Below, piece after piece: positions 24,001 to 36,970 of a stretch of DNA of 64,000 nucleotides. Source of the DNA: Steinernema hermaphroditum (lineage: Eukaryota; Nematoda; Chromadorea; Rhabditida; Steinernematidae); contig CM059622.1 of assembly GCA_030435675.1 (NCBI GenBank), forward strand, positions 13,020,001-13,084,000. The letters run 5' to 3'. Position numbers and translations under genes: made by a program. The notes below the pieces were generated by a model. The model was not told the origin of the DNA, ran no database searches, and saw only the letters and a list, made by a program, of their open reading frames with translations. Position 1 is the first letter of the stretch. Every line of letters starts with the position of its first letter.

Positions 24001-27000
24001 ACTTAAAGCGCATAGAAACGTCAGAGTAATTAGGGTGCGAAAAAAGGAGAGTCCTTTCGGACTGCTTTGAGAGGAAGATACTATTTCTTTCGAAAGCGGC
24101 TTTAGTACCTTATGATGCAAAGGTTCATGTTTTTCGCAGCTTTTTGCCTATGAATCCGGGATATTTCTCAAACATATAGACGTTTAACGAACAGTTCTCC
24201 AGGCATAGTGCAATTATCTTCTTTTTTTTTGCCGTTGATCCGTGAGTATCTTTCACCTTCGTAACTCCTTTCGTTTGTCCTTCTATCTAAGAGCCTGACG
24301 CCACATCGGAAGATATTGATGTTGACACAGCACTAGCATCTTTCCGCTTTCACATCCGGACACTGATGCTGAAACCCGTCAAATCCTCAGCCTTATTCGT
24401 GCTTCATATACGAAGTCAGTGAGCAAAACCAGCTGAAAAGCGTGGCTTCCGCAAATGTGATCCCCTTCTGAAGAATGCATCGCACCGCCTGAAGTGGCTC
24501 TGTTTCATGAACATGAAATCAATGCCATCTTTTCATCGTATCCACGGTTTTCCTGACTGGCGCTTTGTTGGGGGCCCCTGGAAGTTCCTACTTAGCACTT
24601 CACTGATTTCAGGAAACAAAATCAGCCAACAAAACTTCTAGATTCCTCAAAAACCAAGAAGCAGCCTTTGACCTAATGCCCGTTTAGCAATCGACAGTTT
24701 TTATAGCGTATCACTCGGATCGAATTCGCCATATGGAACCCGAAGTTTGATTCTGTGCTCCTCGATGACATCACATCGAACCGGTATTTCCCAATCGAGT
24801 ATCTCTTTCTCACTTTTCAAAATCGCCAAAGAAACTAATTGCATTTCCCCATCAACCTATTCATCTCTTTCGTTCCGCTCACTTTTTCAGCCCTCCATGT
24901 ACACAAACCCGTTTCCTTTTGACTCATCCACTCCGCTTTCACTACACTGCGGTTTTTACGGTTTCGCCTGAACCGTCCACTCGCCTCCCCCACTATAGCC
25001 AGCCCTCCAGCAGAGTGCAACACGCAAATCCGTCGGCGCGCTCGCCTCGATAAGCGGCGATGACACACCTGAGCTGCCACAAAAAGTTTCTGCGCGCACC
25101 GTCCGCGGCGGCCGAAGGCAGCCCGAGGGCAGAAGCGATAGCCCCGACCGACGCATCCGCATTCGATCGTTCATCCCCGTTTCTCGTTTCTATGATTGCT
25201 CAACACAAAGCTTCCCCGTGGCGGCGACGCGCAAAGACTCCGTCGCGTTTTGAGATTTACGTCGTTGCGTCTTTTCGTCAGGCTTGTTATGAGAAGCGGT
25301 TATGATCTGTTTATGTATGTTGGCTGGCCGAGTAGGTGGACCGCATACGGTTCTTATTCCTCTGCTTTGCTCGCCTTTTTTTAAGCATTTCAGTGGAAAG
25401 TGAATGTGGAAATTTGTGAAGTATTGAAAGGGGAAAGACTTCTAAAATCCCTTTTTATGAACCAGATCAACCATTAATCGCCACTGTAACTTTGGAGGCT
25501 GGTGGAGATGGAGGTTTTTACAAGAGAGGATTTTATCGTGTCACTCACTCAGCAGTAGAGTCTGTCTTTGGAATCGGAAAAATTGAGGGCTGAACGGCCC
25601 TTGATAAGGCATGCATTTCAGTTGTCAATAAGTCCTAAAAATGGCTCTCTTGCGTTGGGTCCCGTTTTCATGGTCATCACCCTGGACTTCTGGGTCGCGA
25701 ACACCATGGAGTATAGAAAGACAGGTGAATTCTATCAGCTTTTCTCTTTTCTATTGAATTGGCTTCATTTATATCCACTGGCATACTTAAATCCAATGCG
25801 CATATAGTACATCCACGTGGAAGGAATTTAATTCTTTTCTTGAGCAGTGACTCTAGATCTTTTGGATCAAGTGATCCTATGAAACGCAGGAGAGAACAAT
25901 TGGAGTAGCATGTCGAATATTTGGCTCACAGGACAGGGACTTGGGCATTGGTGTTCAATAAGACAAAAACTTGGCGTACCAATGAAAAATTGCCCAAGAG
26001 GAGCGGTGATATGTAGTGACTAATGAAAAGTTCCCACATATCGCCTGCGAATTGGAAATACCACTTTTAAAGAACCTTTTCTTTTCGGTAATATATGATA
26101 AAACGTGTTTGGTACGGAGTACCATCGATGAAGAGATTAAATTATGGAACGTATAGCTCGACTTCACGAGTGACTGTTTTTTTTTGAAAGAACTACATGT
26201 GACACATTCCTGTCAAATCTACGCGCCCTTCGGATCGATCGATTTTCGAACTCCTTGGGTGTCAATAAGGTCGGAAGATTTGCATCGCGCACATCGCCTG
26301 GAGATGTCAAAATTGTTCGTGCCACCACGCTCCAATTCGCTCACTCCATTATTGCATTCATAGCGTCATGGCGCCACCTCGGAATTCACTTTCTAACGAC
26401 ATGTCATTTGTTTGGAACATTCGCTTCTCTCGCCGAAGAGGACTCTATTTAACTCATTTTGGTTTTACTTCCTCTTAAGAAACACCACCTAATGACGTGA
26501 TGTTTTTAGTTTTGCTTTTCTGAGAGAGATTCTGATCATGCACAGAAACATTGCGCAAATATTATTTATGACGTTGGAGTCGAAGTGGAAATGTTTCTTT
26601 TTTTTCTGAGAGCCTGATGTATAGTCCATAAACGGAACCCAGTGCACTTTAAGATAAAAGTTTTTCACTTTTCCGGCACGGATTCAACCTCTCCATTCCA
26701 TCCTTCCTTTGGAAATTGCTCTTTACTACGGTCAGCGGTTCAGGGAAAACACCTTACAATGAGCTTTCCGAGTGTATCTCAGCTCCGATCGATGCGCTCT
26801 TGCATACTTTTGTTCACATTGCGACTTCGGAATATGAGTGTTTTGACTTTGATCTCGAGTCCCCGAAATAGATTTTTGTTTCCTATCATTTTTCATTGGC
26901 TATGTACGCAATAAAGTTCGGTCCCACTGCAAATGGGATGCCGTTTAATAGTCGTCACTGTCAGCGATGGGTTTTGAGACTCTAAAATTCAAAAAAGGAT

Positions 27001-28005
27001 TTTTGACCGAGATTTACATATCGAAATCGAGACTTGGCGAAATTTCGAACGGGACCTGTTACTGGTTGCCATTACGGCTGCTTGGCGTTCGAGGCCTTCT
27101 AGGAGCTGGGCCGATCATTGTGCCAATGACATAGAGTTGACATAGAGCACTTACTTATTCGAGACACATATAAATAGTACATTACAGACGTTGCAAAAAA
27201 CTAGACGCCCAAAAACAGTGTTTCTCCGTAGATTTTGTAGATGTGCGTCTATCTTTCTGTACCGCGAAAATCAGAGGCCTGGTCTAGGCAAACAAGTGCA
27301 CTTTGAACAACTTTTTTTAAACGCACTTTCCAATGGTATCATCCTTATTTCTGAAAGTTGGTGCTCTACAGGGAAACGCCATCTTAGAGGGGTGCGTATA
27401 TCTTTCTGCATCGCATCGTATAAACGCCCAGCAGAGAGTCTAGACTCTCTGCCCTCAACCCCTGGAAGCTCCACATCACCCTCTTCCTGAGGAAGTTTCA
27501 GGGAAATCTTTCACACATCGATGACCGAAAACAAACAACGTATTGTTCCCTTACGTCAGCCGACGTTACTTCCTAAATGAGTCACAAAAGAGAATCACTT
27601 GAGTCAAAACAAGCATTCCATTCCGCCAACATGCTGCACATGTTTCTACTAGCCCTGACTCATGTCCGCCTCTTCCTTGACATCCTTCAAAACAGCGGTG
27701 TTTTGGCCCTTCTCTCCAAACGCACTCATAAATCTCCCTCCCTTTCATCCCACAGCCCCTCCTCCACCCCAATTTCAGGTTTCTGTATTTACCCAAACCA
27801 CGCGATGGCGTCTGTTTCGCGTCTATTTGATCTCTGACTTACAGCACCTAATCTGCTCCCGCGTCAGTGTTTACTCAAAAATTAGATTTCGCGTCGGACA
27901 CGTACCTGCTAATTAGCCGCTTGGCACTTCATTCAGTCACCGTCCCGACGCGACAATCGGTCAGATTTTGGCGCTGGTCTCGGCTGGATTGACCTGCGCA
28001 TCACG
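21057..28005. other. Gene-poor region
   Basis: 21057-21450 continues the duplicated unit upstream of M13 copy B (matching 16317-16830). Beyond that no gene is recognised: open frames are short, overlap on both strands and carry no motifs. A pair of diverged repeats of about 45 bases (AGAAACTGA followed by GAGCAACCTC or CAGCGACCTC) lies at 21915-21965 and 22070-22120. The dispersed repeat recurs at 23831-24010. A GC-richer patch lies near 25000-25200. Confidence 0.45.
23831..24010. repeat. Dispersed non-coding repeat, copy 2
   Basis: Close copy of 16828-17011 over its whole length (GGGATAAGTGAAAGCT, CCTTTCGTATCTAGTCACAA, TTAAAGGCGACTTAAACAAC). Same orientation. Confidence 0.85.
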
Positions 28006-30688
28006 ATGAGGAGCTTTGGGCTGGCTGTGTTGGTGGCGATTGTCGCGGCGGTGAACTCCAAGTAGGTTCTTTTCGTGCTGTAGTGGTAAAGGTTGCCTCT
28101 TTAGGGTGTTCACGGTACTGAGGATTACACCCGAAACGCAGGATCAGGTGGACTTCTTGAAGAAGGAGTATTTGCAAAATGCAAAGGTAAGTACATGATC
28201 GACTCTTTGCGGTCGGAAAACGGGTTTGGATGACCTCGACGTTGTTTGTGGGTTCTGTTTTGGGCTGTTAAAAGCGAGAGGCGTTTTCACTTTTATCGGC
28301 CTTGAACGTTTCAGATCGCATGGGCGGAACGTCACATAGATAAATACGAAATAATGCAATACAAAGCAAAGAAAGAAAATGTTTATTTAAGTGGTTCTAC
28401 AAAGTGAAGGAGTAGAACGCAGTGACATCTTAACTAATCTCATAATTGTTGAGAATAAGGTATCCTAAGTCCAAAGAAAAACGAATTTTCCTTTGATACC
28501 TTAATAGTTTAAAGGATCACTAACGTTTCCACGTTTCATTGAAGAGCTTCGGAATCGGATTTCGGAATCGAGCAATTCAGATCGCCGGATGATACACTTG
28601 CAAAACGAAGATGTGTCTCAGATGTTGCACCGTTACTTGTAAAGGCCACAAAGAGGTCGATCTGAACCATATTTTATAACATTGATTGAACGATTCGGGC
28701 GAGAAGTAGCGCAGATTCGGATCGCAATTTGGTTCAACGTCCTATGCATAAATTTCTTACTGATCACCGCTCAGAGCGTGATCAAATAAAAAGGCATAAC
28801 TAATACTGACAAGGGATTATGTGACACTTGTTGATCGCCTATGTGAACACACGGAAAAGAGCTAGAAGATCAAAATAGTCATAGAAGAGAATAGTCCGCT
28901 GATGATTTGATTACTGTGATGGTTCGTCATGCACGTTTATGACTGATGATACATCGTAGCCAACGGTCTCTGCCTACAGATTTTTTTTGCGAGGATTCCG
29001 AGTATCATTCTAAAAAAGGTCATTAATAAACAGTAGCTATTCTTTGAACATGCTCGCGACCATAGGTTCCAGAAACGTTGTTGACCCAATATAATGTTTT
29101 TCAGCTCGATTTCTGGAAAGAAGCCACGACTGTTGGAGAGCAGGTCCACGTCATGGTCAGAGACACTCGCCTGGACGATTTCGTCCAGCGCCTAAACAGT
29201 CGCAACATTACGCATACTGTAATGATTGACGACGTCGAAAAGTCGGTAATCCCCGCGGGAAACGAGAGAACTAACACTGGACCCTGTCGTCGTCTTTAGG
29301 GTCATCAAGAAGCGCGAAGAAGAGGCCGATAAGAGGAGGAGCATGAAGGTGTACCGTGACTCTCCGAGGGATCATGTCAGATTCAACCTGGCACGATATC
29401 ACTCGTTTGCCGACATGATCAACTACTTGAACGCGCTTGCCGTGAGCTTCCCTGACCGGGTCCACGTCATGCCCATCGGAACCACCCACGAAGGCCGTCA
29501 GATTCCGTTGATCAAGATTGGCACTCGGACAAGACCTAACAAGCCGGCCATTTGGATCGACGGCGGAATCCACGCCAGAGAGTGGGTCTCCCCAGCGGCC
29601 GTTCTTTTCATGATCGACCAGGTTCGGAAATATTCACGAGGGTTCAGGCAGTGTGTTGGACGTGTTTAGTTGGTGGGCGAGTACCATAACGTCCCGACGA
29701 TCAAGAGTCTCGTCGACAATCTGGACTGGTACATCGTTCCCCTTCTCAATCCCGACGGATACGAGTTCAGTCGAAGCAGCACCGATCCGGAGACGCGCCT
29801 CTGGAGAAAGAACCGATCACCGCCGATCTGCAAGCAAACACCTACTGGTTCGTTTCTCTGGCTTTTGGGTAGACCCTGGCCCGTTCAGGCCTGTTCACCG
29901 CGCCCCGAACCGAGTGCTGCCAAGGAGTCGACCTCAACCGCAACTTCGACTGGTTCTTCGGCGAAGTCGGCGCCTCCACAGACCCGTGCTCCGAGATCTT
30001 CAACGGCGCCGCCGCCTTCAGCGAGCCAGAGACGGCCGCCGTTCGCGATTTCATCTCCGCACGCACCAGCACCATCAAGACGTTCCTCACCTTCCACAGC
30101 TATTCGCAGATCCTTATGTTCCCCTTCGGTCATGCTGTTCGAACGTATCCCAACGACGTTCAGGACCTGGTTGGCTAAAGCGCTCCGTTATTTATTGGTC
30201 TCCTCATTCGTTCAGAGGTCAACTGCCATGCGAGCTGCTCAGGCGCTGAAGAATGTCTATGGCACTAACTACGTCGTTGGCACTGGCGCTGACACTCTCT
30301 GTAAGTCACTTTCAAGCATAGCCAAGGAGACAAATTCTCTTCAGATCCCGCGTCGGGTGGATCCGAAGACTGGGCCAAGGGCAAGATGGGCATGAAGTAC
30401 TCGTTCCTCTTCGAACTGCGTCCCGAAGAGAACGTCTGGGATGGCTTCCTCCTCGCTGAGAATCAGATTCTTCCCACAGCCCGGGAAACTTGGGAAGCCG
30501 TAAAACTCATCGCTCAGCAGACTCTGAGCACGTTCGGGTCTCGGCACGAAGTCGGCACCCCGACGCCCTTCACCAGTCGTCACTGTGTGGACTTGGACTC
30601 GTTGTGTCCCTACTGGGCCCAGAACGGCGCCTGTCAAGCGTGGCCTTCCATGCGGGACCGTTGTCCGAAGATATGTGGATTCTGTTAA
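28006..30688 (+). CDS. Secreted M14A carboxypeptidase with C-terminal ShKT domain, copy 1
   Basis: Zinc carboxypeptidase of the A/B type that removes C-terminal residues from peptides outside the cell. Eight exons (28006-28061, 28105-28186, 29105-29241, 29300-29621, 29670-29847, 29889-30169, 30216-30300 and 30345-30688) join in frame for about 494 residues. It has a signal peptide (MRSFGLAVLVAIVAAVNS), an activation propeptide and then the catalytic domain. All key residues are present: GGIHAREW (zinc H and E, about 183 and 186), GVDLNRNFDW, TFHSYSQ (zinc His), TLYPASGGSEDWA (Tyr248 equivalent) and FELRP (catalytic Glu). The C terminus is a six-cysteine ShKT module ending CPKICGFC. A related gene lies at 50.0 kb. 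In C. elegans an M14 enzyme with ShKT (suro-1) acts in cuticle assembly. Whether this gene does the same is inference. Confidence 0.92.
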
Positions 30689-30837
30689 GATATTATATTG
30701 AGAGTGATCTGTTTGTATATAGATTCGACTAAAAGAGTGAGTAAATAAGGTTTGAGAGATGTATCTGGAGCAGAAATGAAAGGGGGTGGTTAGGGCGCAC
30801 ATGAAAAGAAGATCTGAAAGTAAAAAAACTCAAAAGA

Positions 30838-30910
30838 TGCCACGAGCCGGGATCGAACCGGCGACCTTTAGATCTTCAGTCTAACGCTCTCCCAACTGAG
30901 CTATCATGGC
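30838..30910 (-). tRNA. tRNA-Phe (GAA)
   Basis: 73 nt on the minus strand, starting GCCATGATAGCTCAGTTGG. Acceptor arms GCCATGA and TCGTGGC pair (one T-G), with discriminator A. The anticodon loop is CTGAAGA, giving anticodon GAA. The B box GGTTCGATCC is intact. No intron. Confidence 0.95.
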
Positions 30911-30977
30911 ACGTAGGAAGCTCGGGCACTACTCTTGTTATCACAATATCGAACACATCATTCAGATGAAGCTATGC

Positions 30978-31489
30978 TCAAGGTTCCATACAGTAGGACT
31001 CGGGCTCCACTGGACATCCGTTGCAGGAGATTGCGTCGATTGTCAAGATGGCGCTGTCATACATAGCGTAGAACGTTCCACCGTTAAACTGCCTACTGTA
31101 GCGATGAATGTAGTCGGAGGTGCCGTCCTTGACCAGTCCAGCCATATCGCCAGAGTTGTCAAATCCATCCATGATCTGGATGACGCCTTTGACAGAGCAG
31201 TCACCCGGCTAGAACGAGATATGTTTCATTCAATGAGTGGTGCTACCGTACCATGCAATAGGGCACGAGATGAAGGTATTCATTTCCGGTGTTCGGGAGA
31301 TAGAGCTCCTTTCCTTTGGAAACGATGCACATCTTCGAAGGATCGGCACAGCGAAACCTATTGACTGAGCTAAATCCATGTGGGTACTTGTAGGCCCTAC
31401 TTTCCAATGGACTCCTCCACGTTCTCCCCCAAAATGGTCTCGACACGTCCCTCGGTTGTAGCGTTGAACCACACAGTCTCGTAGAAGCA
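30978..31489 (-). pseudogene. Broken small gene, unrecognised family
   Basis: Three coding-like stretches on the minus strand. The first, after a TTTGTAG acceptor near 31490, reads KCFYETVWFNATTEGRVETI and runs to a TAG near 31388. The second, in another frame, includes KYPHGFSSVNRFRCADPSKM and ends in PYCM at a GTACGG donor (31252). The third (31208-30978) reads from PGDCSVKGVIQIMDGFDNSG to a stop after ESYCMEP. The second and third join in phase 0 and are Cys-rich like secreted proteins. The first and second are out of frame with no room for an intron, and no start or signal peptide is found. It is a degraded gene or one whose 5' part I cannot place. Confidence 0.4.
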
Positions 31490-31856
31490 CTTGGCTACAA
31501 ATTTATATGATTAAAATGGAAGATGCTATTATTTGTCGCTCCATCCTTCTTTTATGTTGCCGCAAACTTGGTCGCTCTCAGACAGCAGACAAAATGAGGA
31601 TTCGAGAGAGAACCGAGGGTGAACCGACCCCGACCGATTACACTTTGAGCCGACAGATTCCTCTTCACTCTTCCTTACCACACTCCCTTCGTTATATCTC
31701 GCCGTCATCTGCGCTCGTCTGCAAATGGCGATATTAGAAGAAATGACTTAGAATGGGATGAAGACTGAACCGAAAACATTTTTTAACTCAATGCAACTGG
31801 TGGAATGCAACTCTGTAAAAGGTATGCCAAATCTGTTATCATTAAGGATTTATACA

Positions 31857-32816
31857 CTAATAAAAAGGAGAGGTGAACCAGCTCACACTTTCTGAGTTCT
31901 CGATTATAGCAAGGCCGGAACTGGAAAAACAGAGCTGGCACTTAAGACTCGATCCGTCTTCTTTGGTCCATCGAACGCAAAAGTTTCCTTCTTGTTCTCC
32001 TTCTTCTTGTCTTGTCACGTTGTCCGGCAGCGAAATCGAGAGGATCTCTGCTGGGGTAACGCCGATATGTCCGCTTACTAACAAGATCCTTCTTTCGTTA
32101 CCTCCCACCCAAGAGTCCACGACGGTTTTCACGATTCTGATTGTCACTTTGAGAGGCGCTTGGATGTCCGGGAACAGCGAAAAATTCAACGCTCTCTTTT
32201 TTCTTGAATTCAAGAAGGTCAGTAGTAGTTGCTCTGTAGTATCCGTCTGTGCCCAGCAACGAAGCGTAAGACCACACAGAAATGGATTGTTTTGTAACTG
32301 GAGGGCCAGAAACTCCTCACTTGCAGGACCAACGTAGGGAAGATACATAAATCCGAACGAGAAGCACCTCCGGAACATGTCAAGGCACTCCAGGACGATC
32401 TCCTTTGGGCAGTCAGTACGAAAGGAGAGTGTAGAGTCTGGTCGCAACCGCAGATTCAAGAAGGGAACCACTTTTTTGGCCATCTCCTCTTTCGAACATC
32501 GGAATTCGCGGACATTGAATTGACCGGGATCGGAATGGATGGAAATCTCGGGGACCGTGACGTATCTTCGATCCATCGATAGGAATTCTCCGTGGGAGTG
32601 TGGACCGTTTTCGATGAATCCTGTCTTCGAGTCCTGCACTCCGTACCACCACCCTTCGCTGTCCTTCGAAATTGTTACGAACAAATCGCGCTTATTTTCG
32701 AGGAATATCTTAGCGGCGCTTCTCCACTGTCCCGAGAGATCGGTCATTGTGCACCTGTTCTTCCTGGACAGTCTCTGCATCACATCCTCACAGAAGGCGT
32801 ACGGAACGGAATCCAT
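31857..32816 (-). CDS. Lineage-specific 'MxSVP' family protein, second member
   Basis: Single-exon gene of about 319 residues opening MDSVPYAFCEDVMQRLS. A GGTTTCAG acceptor lies 14 bases before the ATG at 32816, pointing to a trans-splice site or a 5' UTR intron, so I prefer this start over the ATG upstream. Shared blocks with the gene at 43161-44132 include DLSGQWRSAAKIF, VTISKDSEGWWYGVQD, TDTTEQLLLTFLNSRK and FCVRW; the two are close paralogues. Function is unknown. The N-terminal 45 residues could be an F-box-like module followed by a substrate domain, as in other expanded nematode families, but this is only an analogy. Confidence 0.75.
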   Translation of the reverse strand: MDSVPYAFCEDVMQRLSRKNRCTMTDLSGQWRSAAKIFLENKRDLFVTISKDSEGWWYGVQDSKTGFIENGPHSHGEFLSMDRRYVTVPEISIHSDPGQFNVREFRCSKEEMAKKVVPFLNLRLRPDSTLSFRTDCPKEIVLECLDMFRRCFSFGFMYLPYVGPASEEFLALQLQNNPFLCGLTLRCWAQTDTTEQLLLTFLNSRKKRALNFSLFPDIQAPLKVTIRIVKTVVDSWVGGNERRILLVSGHIGVTPAEILSISLPDNVTRQEEGEQEGNFCVRWTKEDGSSLKCQLCFSSSGLAIIENSESVSWFTSPFY

Positions 32817-33468
32817 TAGAAGGGAATCTGAAACCATGCGATTGAGTTTCGGAATACCGAGAGCGAACGACGATGACTGGATCGAAATGGAAAAGAGTGC
32901 GCGTTATCAGTTAAACCAGTCGAACTATGTTTACTTTGCAATGTTTACTGGGTGAAATCGATTGGCGGCTAAAAAAAAGAACAAAAAAGCCCTCAATTGC
33001 AAGAGCTAGGATCCCACGATCAGAAAGTGGGTATCCGAATACGGGAAATATGTAGTCGGTTCCCAGACCCGTCACAGCGCATTTTGGGCGCATGGTGTCT
33101 TCAGTTGCTTCAGATCGGACTGAGGAACGAGAAGAGCTAGCGTCGCCGCACGCTTGCTTTTTAGAAGATCGGCGATCCATCTGTATGTATGTGTGCCCAT
33201 CCATTCCAGGAAAGCCGAGAAGAGTTCTTCTTTGATCTCTTTTTCAGCCAACTGGTGTCTTGCCATCCGCAGGGCTACTCGCCACAATACAATAAATTGA
33301 AATAAACCTGTTTTATTGTACGTAACGATGACTCGCACTTTTTGAAATCCTATAGGGCACAGCTGTGAGGAAAGATGAAGTAAGTAGGGAAGGGCAAACG
33401 TGATGACACCTTGGATGAAAGAGGATATGAGCAATTTGAGTGTGTAGGAGGACAAAGAGAGATAGGGG
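32817..33468. other. Intergenic, no gene seen
   Basis: Lies upstream of the MxSVP gene and downstream of the SHC stop codon. Short open frames on both strands show no domain. It may include the SHC 3' UTR (33300-33468). Confidence 0.4.
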
Positions 33469-36400
33469 TTAGCGTGTTGTTCGAGGAATAGGTTGGGTCA
33501 ACATGAGCATACTGTCGTCTGAGGTGATCGGAATTTTGCGTTCTCGATGAAAGCATATGAGGGCGATTATGCTTTCGAACTCTTGGTCCCGGGTGCGCAC
33601 CTGGAGTGATTTATGTCACAGAGGGTTCATCTGAACTGTGACCTACTTTTCCATCATCGATGAGCAAGATGTGCCTGGCCTGGTTGGTTTGCATGCCCGA
33701 CAACACGTACTGGCCTGGTGCGTTTTCGCTTTGTCTCACGAGATAGTCTCCATCGCGGAGGAGCTTCTTCTCGGCGCTATCGCGGGACAACACTCCGTGG
33801 AACCACAATTCTCTGTCTAGGCCTCTCGCAACGCCTTCGGCTCCTAAAAGGAAGGATAGTCAGAAGAGGGATTGAGTATGGACGCCCATCCCACTTCTTG
33901 TTTTTTTTTCGTTAATGATTCTATGATTACATGCCAAAGCAAGCAAAAGAATGTTATAACACAAACAACTCAATATCTGAAATCTAAAAGTAAATTTCGG
34001 GATCCACTTCGAAACACGGGCCAACGCTAGCTTCAGTACCTTGAGTAGGCATGAGATTTAGACATGACCCATGGGATTACATGACAACATCGGCAAAAAA
34101 GACCGCCATCTCCGTTACACGAAGCTGTCAAAATTACAGGACTCGCCTTAAATCCATAGGCATGAACCTAAGCCGGAGCTTAAGTCAAGCCTAGGTCTAG
34201 GACATATGAAAAGAGGATATAATCTGTCTTCGTTTACTACAACCTCAGATGCGGCCTGTGCCGGTAAGGTGTCGGTCTTTTTGGCGGTGCTATCGTCATA
34301 CCTACCCATGTCTCAGTCAAAAAAAAAAGCAAAAACTCAAATATCTCCTATTTGATCAAGCTGCAATTTTGTGATAAGATCGTCGTCTCGGTCCACCAGA
34401 AAACCATTTCGAAAACGTTTTCAGTATCAAGGCGCATAACGATGCTTTTGTAGAATACGATACGATAAACAACTGTGTGGAGAATGCCTATATGTGACCA
34501 AACTAAAGACGCTAAAGATGACTCAGCAGATGGCAATTGAAGTCCACTTCATACTCTTGGATCGTTGACATTCGCTATGCAAAGTATGAGGCCCTTTCGC
34601 AAAACTTACAAACAGACGACTCGCCAAATTACATCTCTGATTTAGGTTAAATCCTTTTATGGCTCATGCTTCGGAACTTGGGCTTGTTCGGTAGACTATT
34701 TCACCCTGAATAGTTAACGAAACTAGTGAGTAGTTTAACAGAATTTTTTTTCTACTAGATCGATTAAAAATGGAAAAACGGGTGTATTCTCAATGGTGTT
34801 CAAAACTGCGAGGCTGTAAAAAGCTTGTAAACGACTTAAATCACTACTCTATTTTAATATTTGTGCTCAAAAACTTCACCATTCGTTCTAGGCAACCCCT
34901 ATGTTCAAAACATCATGCAGAACAGACAAAAATTGACACAGACGACGGACAAACGAACCGACAAATCCTGCTGGTGGCTCATCATACTCAATGTTCGTGT
35001 TTACGTAAGCATGTCCTGCCGACGGCCGTTCCGGCGGTAGTGACTTCGGCTGGAGCGCGAAAGGAGGCGGCCGGACGGTTCTCACCGCCGGCGCCCTGTT
35101 CGGCAACCTCGGGATCTTGAACCTCGGCGGCAGACTGCCGGCCATTTTCGTCCTTTCGCCCCGATACACTTGATTCCTCCACGTGTCCGCCATTCCCGAC
35201 ACATACGGTTTGTCCTGGAAGCTCAAGTTGGAGTCCTGCACGGGTGTCAGGTCGTCGTCTCCCTCGTCGTCGTGATCTAGAGAAGCGCATCGCGGTTAGC
35301 CACTCGGACGGGACACGTGTGAGGTGAAAGAGCACTCAGAAAGGCACATGCAGTGTGAGAGCTAACCTATTGAGGGTCGAGAAGTGGGGCCTAGGGGAAG
35401 AGGATGTGACGTCGAGGGGCTTTCGGCCATGGGTTCTCCGTTGGTTTTGCTGATGATGCTGAAGGCTTTCTTGATGAGCGCCAGGATCGCTGCGGCTGTG
35501 GCACTATTGCACTTGTAAACCATACAGCGGCGGTCGACTCCCTTCAGTTTCACCATATAGGCAATGTAACCTTCTAGCTCCTACAACAGTCAACTGTCAA
35601 ATCGTTTCATCTAAAAATGTCTTTATGTTACCATATATGATCTCTTTTACGTGTAATTAATAATATCCAAAAAATCTTTTTGTCTTTAGGGGATGTAATA
35701 TTCTACATCTTAGGAGTAAATTTTTAAATCTGGGCATCAAGGCCTTTTGAATACCTCAGCGGAATGACACATGAATCCCTACCTCTCTGCCTGGCGTGGC
35801 AATGGACACATTGGTGATCATCTGCTTGCTGAGAATCTCGTTCGCCTTGGACGGATCGCCGTTGACCAAGGTGAGTGCGCTCGCAGTGATCACGAAGTCG
35901 ACTTCTTTGTTCGCGATTTTGATCGCACCGCTGCCGATGAGCTAAAGATGAATCGCTTATGTGAAATACGGCGTCTACGCACGTTTCTCGCGTGGTCGTC
36001 GATTGGCCTTTCGGGAACGAGTTGTAGGTCGGGATGGGAGCAGACCATGTAGATGCACTCCTGCACGATTCGGTCCCTTTCGGTTTCTTCCGCCAGTTCC
36101 CGCATGGAGCACTGCACTGCTACGTTTCCGAGGAACTGGAAAAGGAAGTGTATAGCAGAGATTGAGACACTTTCAGACTGTCCCAAACTAGATGGAAAAG
36201 AGACAAATGGCGGTCAAAATCACGTTTTAGATGTCTCAAATGCCTAAAACCGGGTATAGACGAGACGACAGTGTCTGATACTCAGACATTTCGGACACTG
36301 AGACATTGCTGACATGTAAATAGACGAAATTGTTAGATGTTGTCATTTTGGACAGATGAAATTCGACTGGATGTCTGTTAACACTACAGTACTCAAATGT

Positions 36401-36597
36401 CAGGCGATTTGACAAATTTTGTGGTGTTTTTCCTGTTGAACACTGAAGGAGCGTTAGAAAAGAGGTAGTCTCATGTCCCCAAAGACTAACCTTTCTTCAA
36501 CTTTCTCTAATGTTCCTTAGAACAGTGGTAAAGCATGACCCACCTTGAGCCGAAAACGTGCGCCCGATCCCTTGAGCTGTTCCTCGGTCGACGTCAT
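33469..36597 (-). CDS. shc-1: SHC-type adaptor (PTB-SH2)
   Basis: Phosphotyrosine adaptor that links receptors to downstream signalling. Seven exons (36597-36544, 36135-35983, 35941-35783, 35580-35367, 35276-34959, 33843-33647 and 33600-33469) join in frame for about 408 residues. The PTB domain (about residues 10-170) includes RFRLKFLGNVAV, IGSGAIKIANKEVDFVITAS and KCNSATAAAILALIKKAF. The linker holds two Tyr motifs, DKPYVSG and HAYVNTN; YVN fits a Grb2-type pYxN site. The SH2 domain (from LWFHGVLSRDSAEK, about 313) has DGDYLVRQSEN in the FLVR position and HILLIDDGK, and ends with VRTRDQEFESIIALICFHRE. PTB first and SH2 last is the SHC order. A 1.1 kb intron separates linker and SH2. The symbol follows C. 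elegans naming. Confidence 0.88.
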
Positions 36598-36970
36598 GGT
36601 CGACTACCTGCAAGGAAGCCACAATCATCGCACGTCGAAGTTTGTCGACAATGCCGCAGCGCTCCCGTCGCTGTTGACCTTATCGTAATGCGATAACAAA
36701 TGCAGGAATTAATACACACGCGCCGACGATGAGTCATCGCGTACACAAGCAAAGAACGACGGTCCCCTAATCCCAGAAGTCAATCGATCACGGCCGTCAA
36801 AGGAGCGACACATAACAAGTAGCTGCAAACCGGGCAAACAACCATCTGATTCAGAGAGACACAGCGAGACCACGACCCTTTATACACAACGCAACCTGTT
36901 TTCTAAGGCAATAAATAATAAATCATCCTGATTATTAGTCCAACAATAAATAGAATTCGCTCCTCTGTCC

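Noticed and set aside
30838..30910. Link between the tRNA-Phe gene and the TFIIIC subunit gene in the same window
   Set aside because: tRNA genes are numerous and scattered. Co-location within 25 kb has no regulatory meaning.
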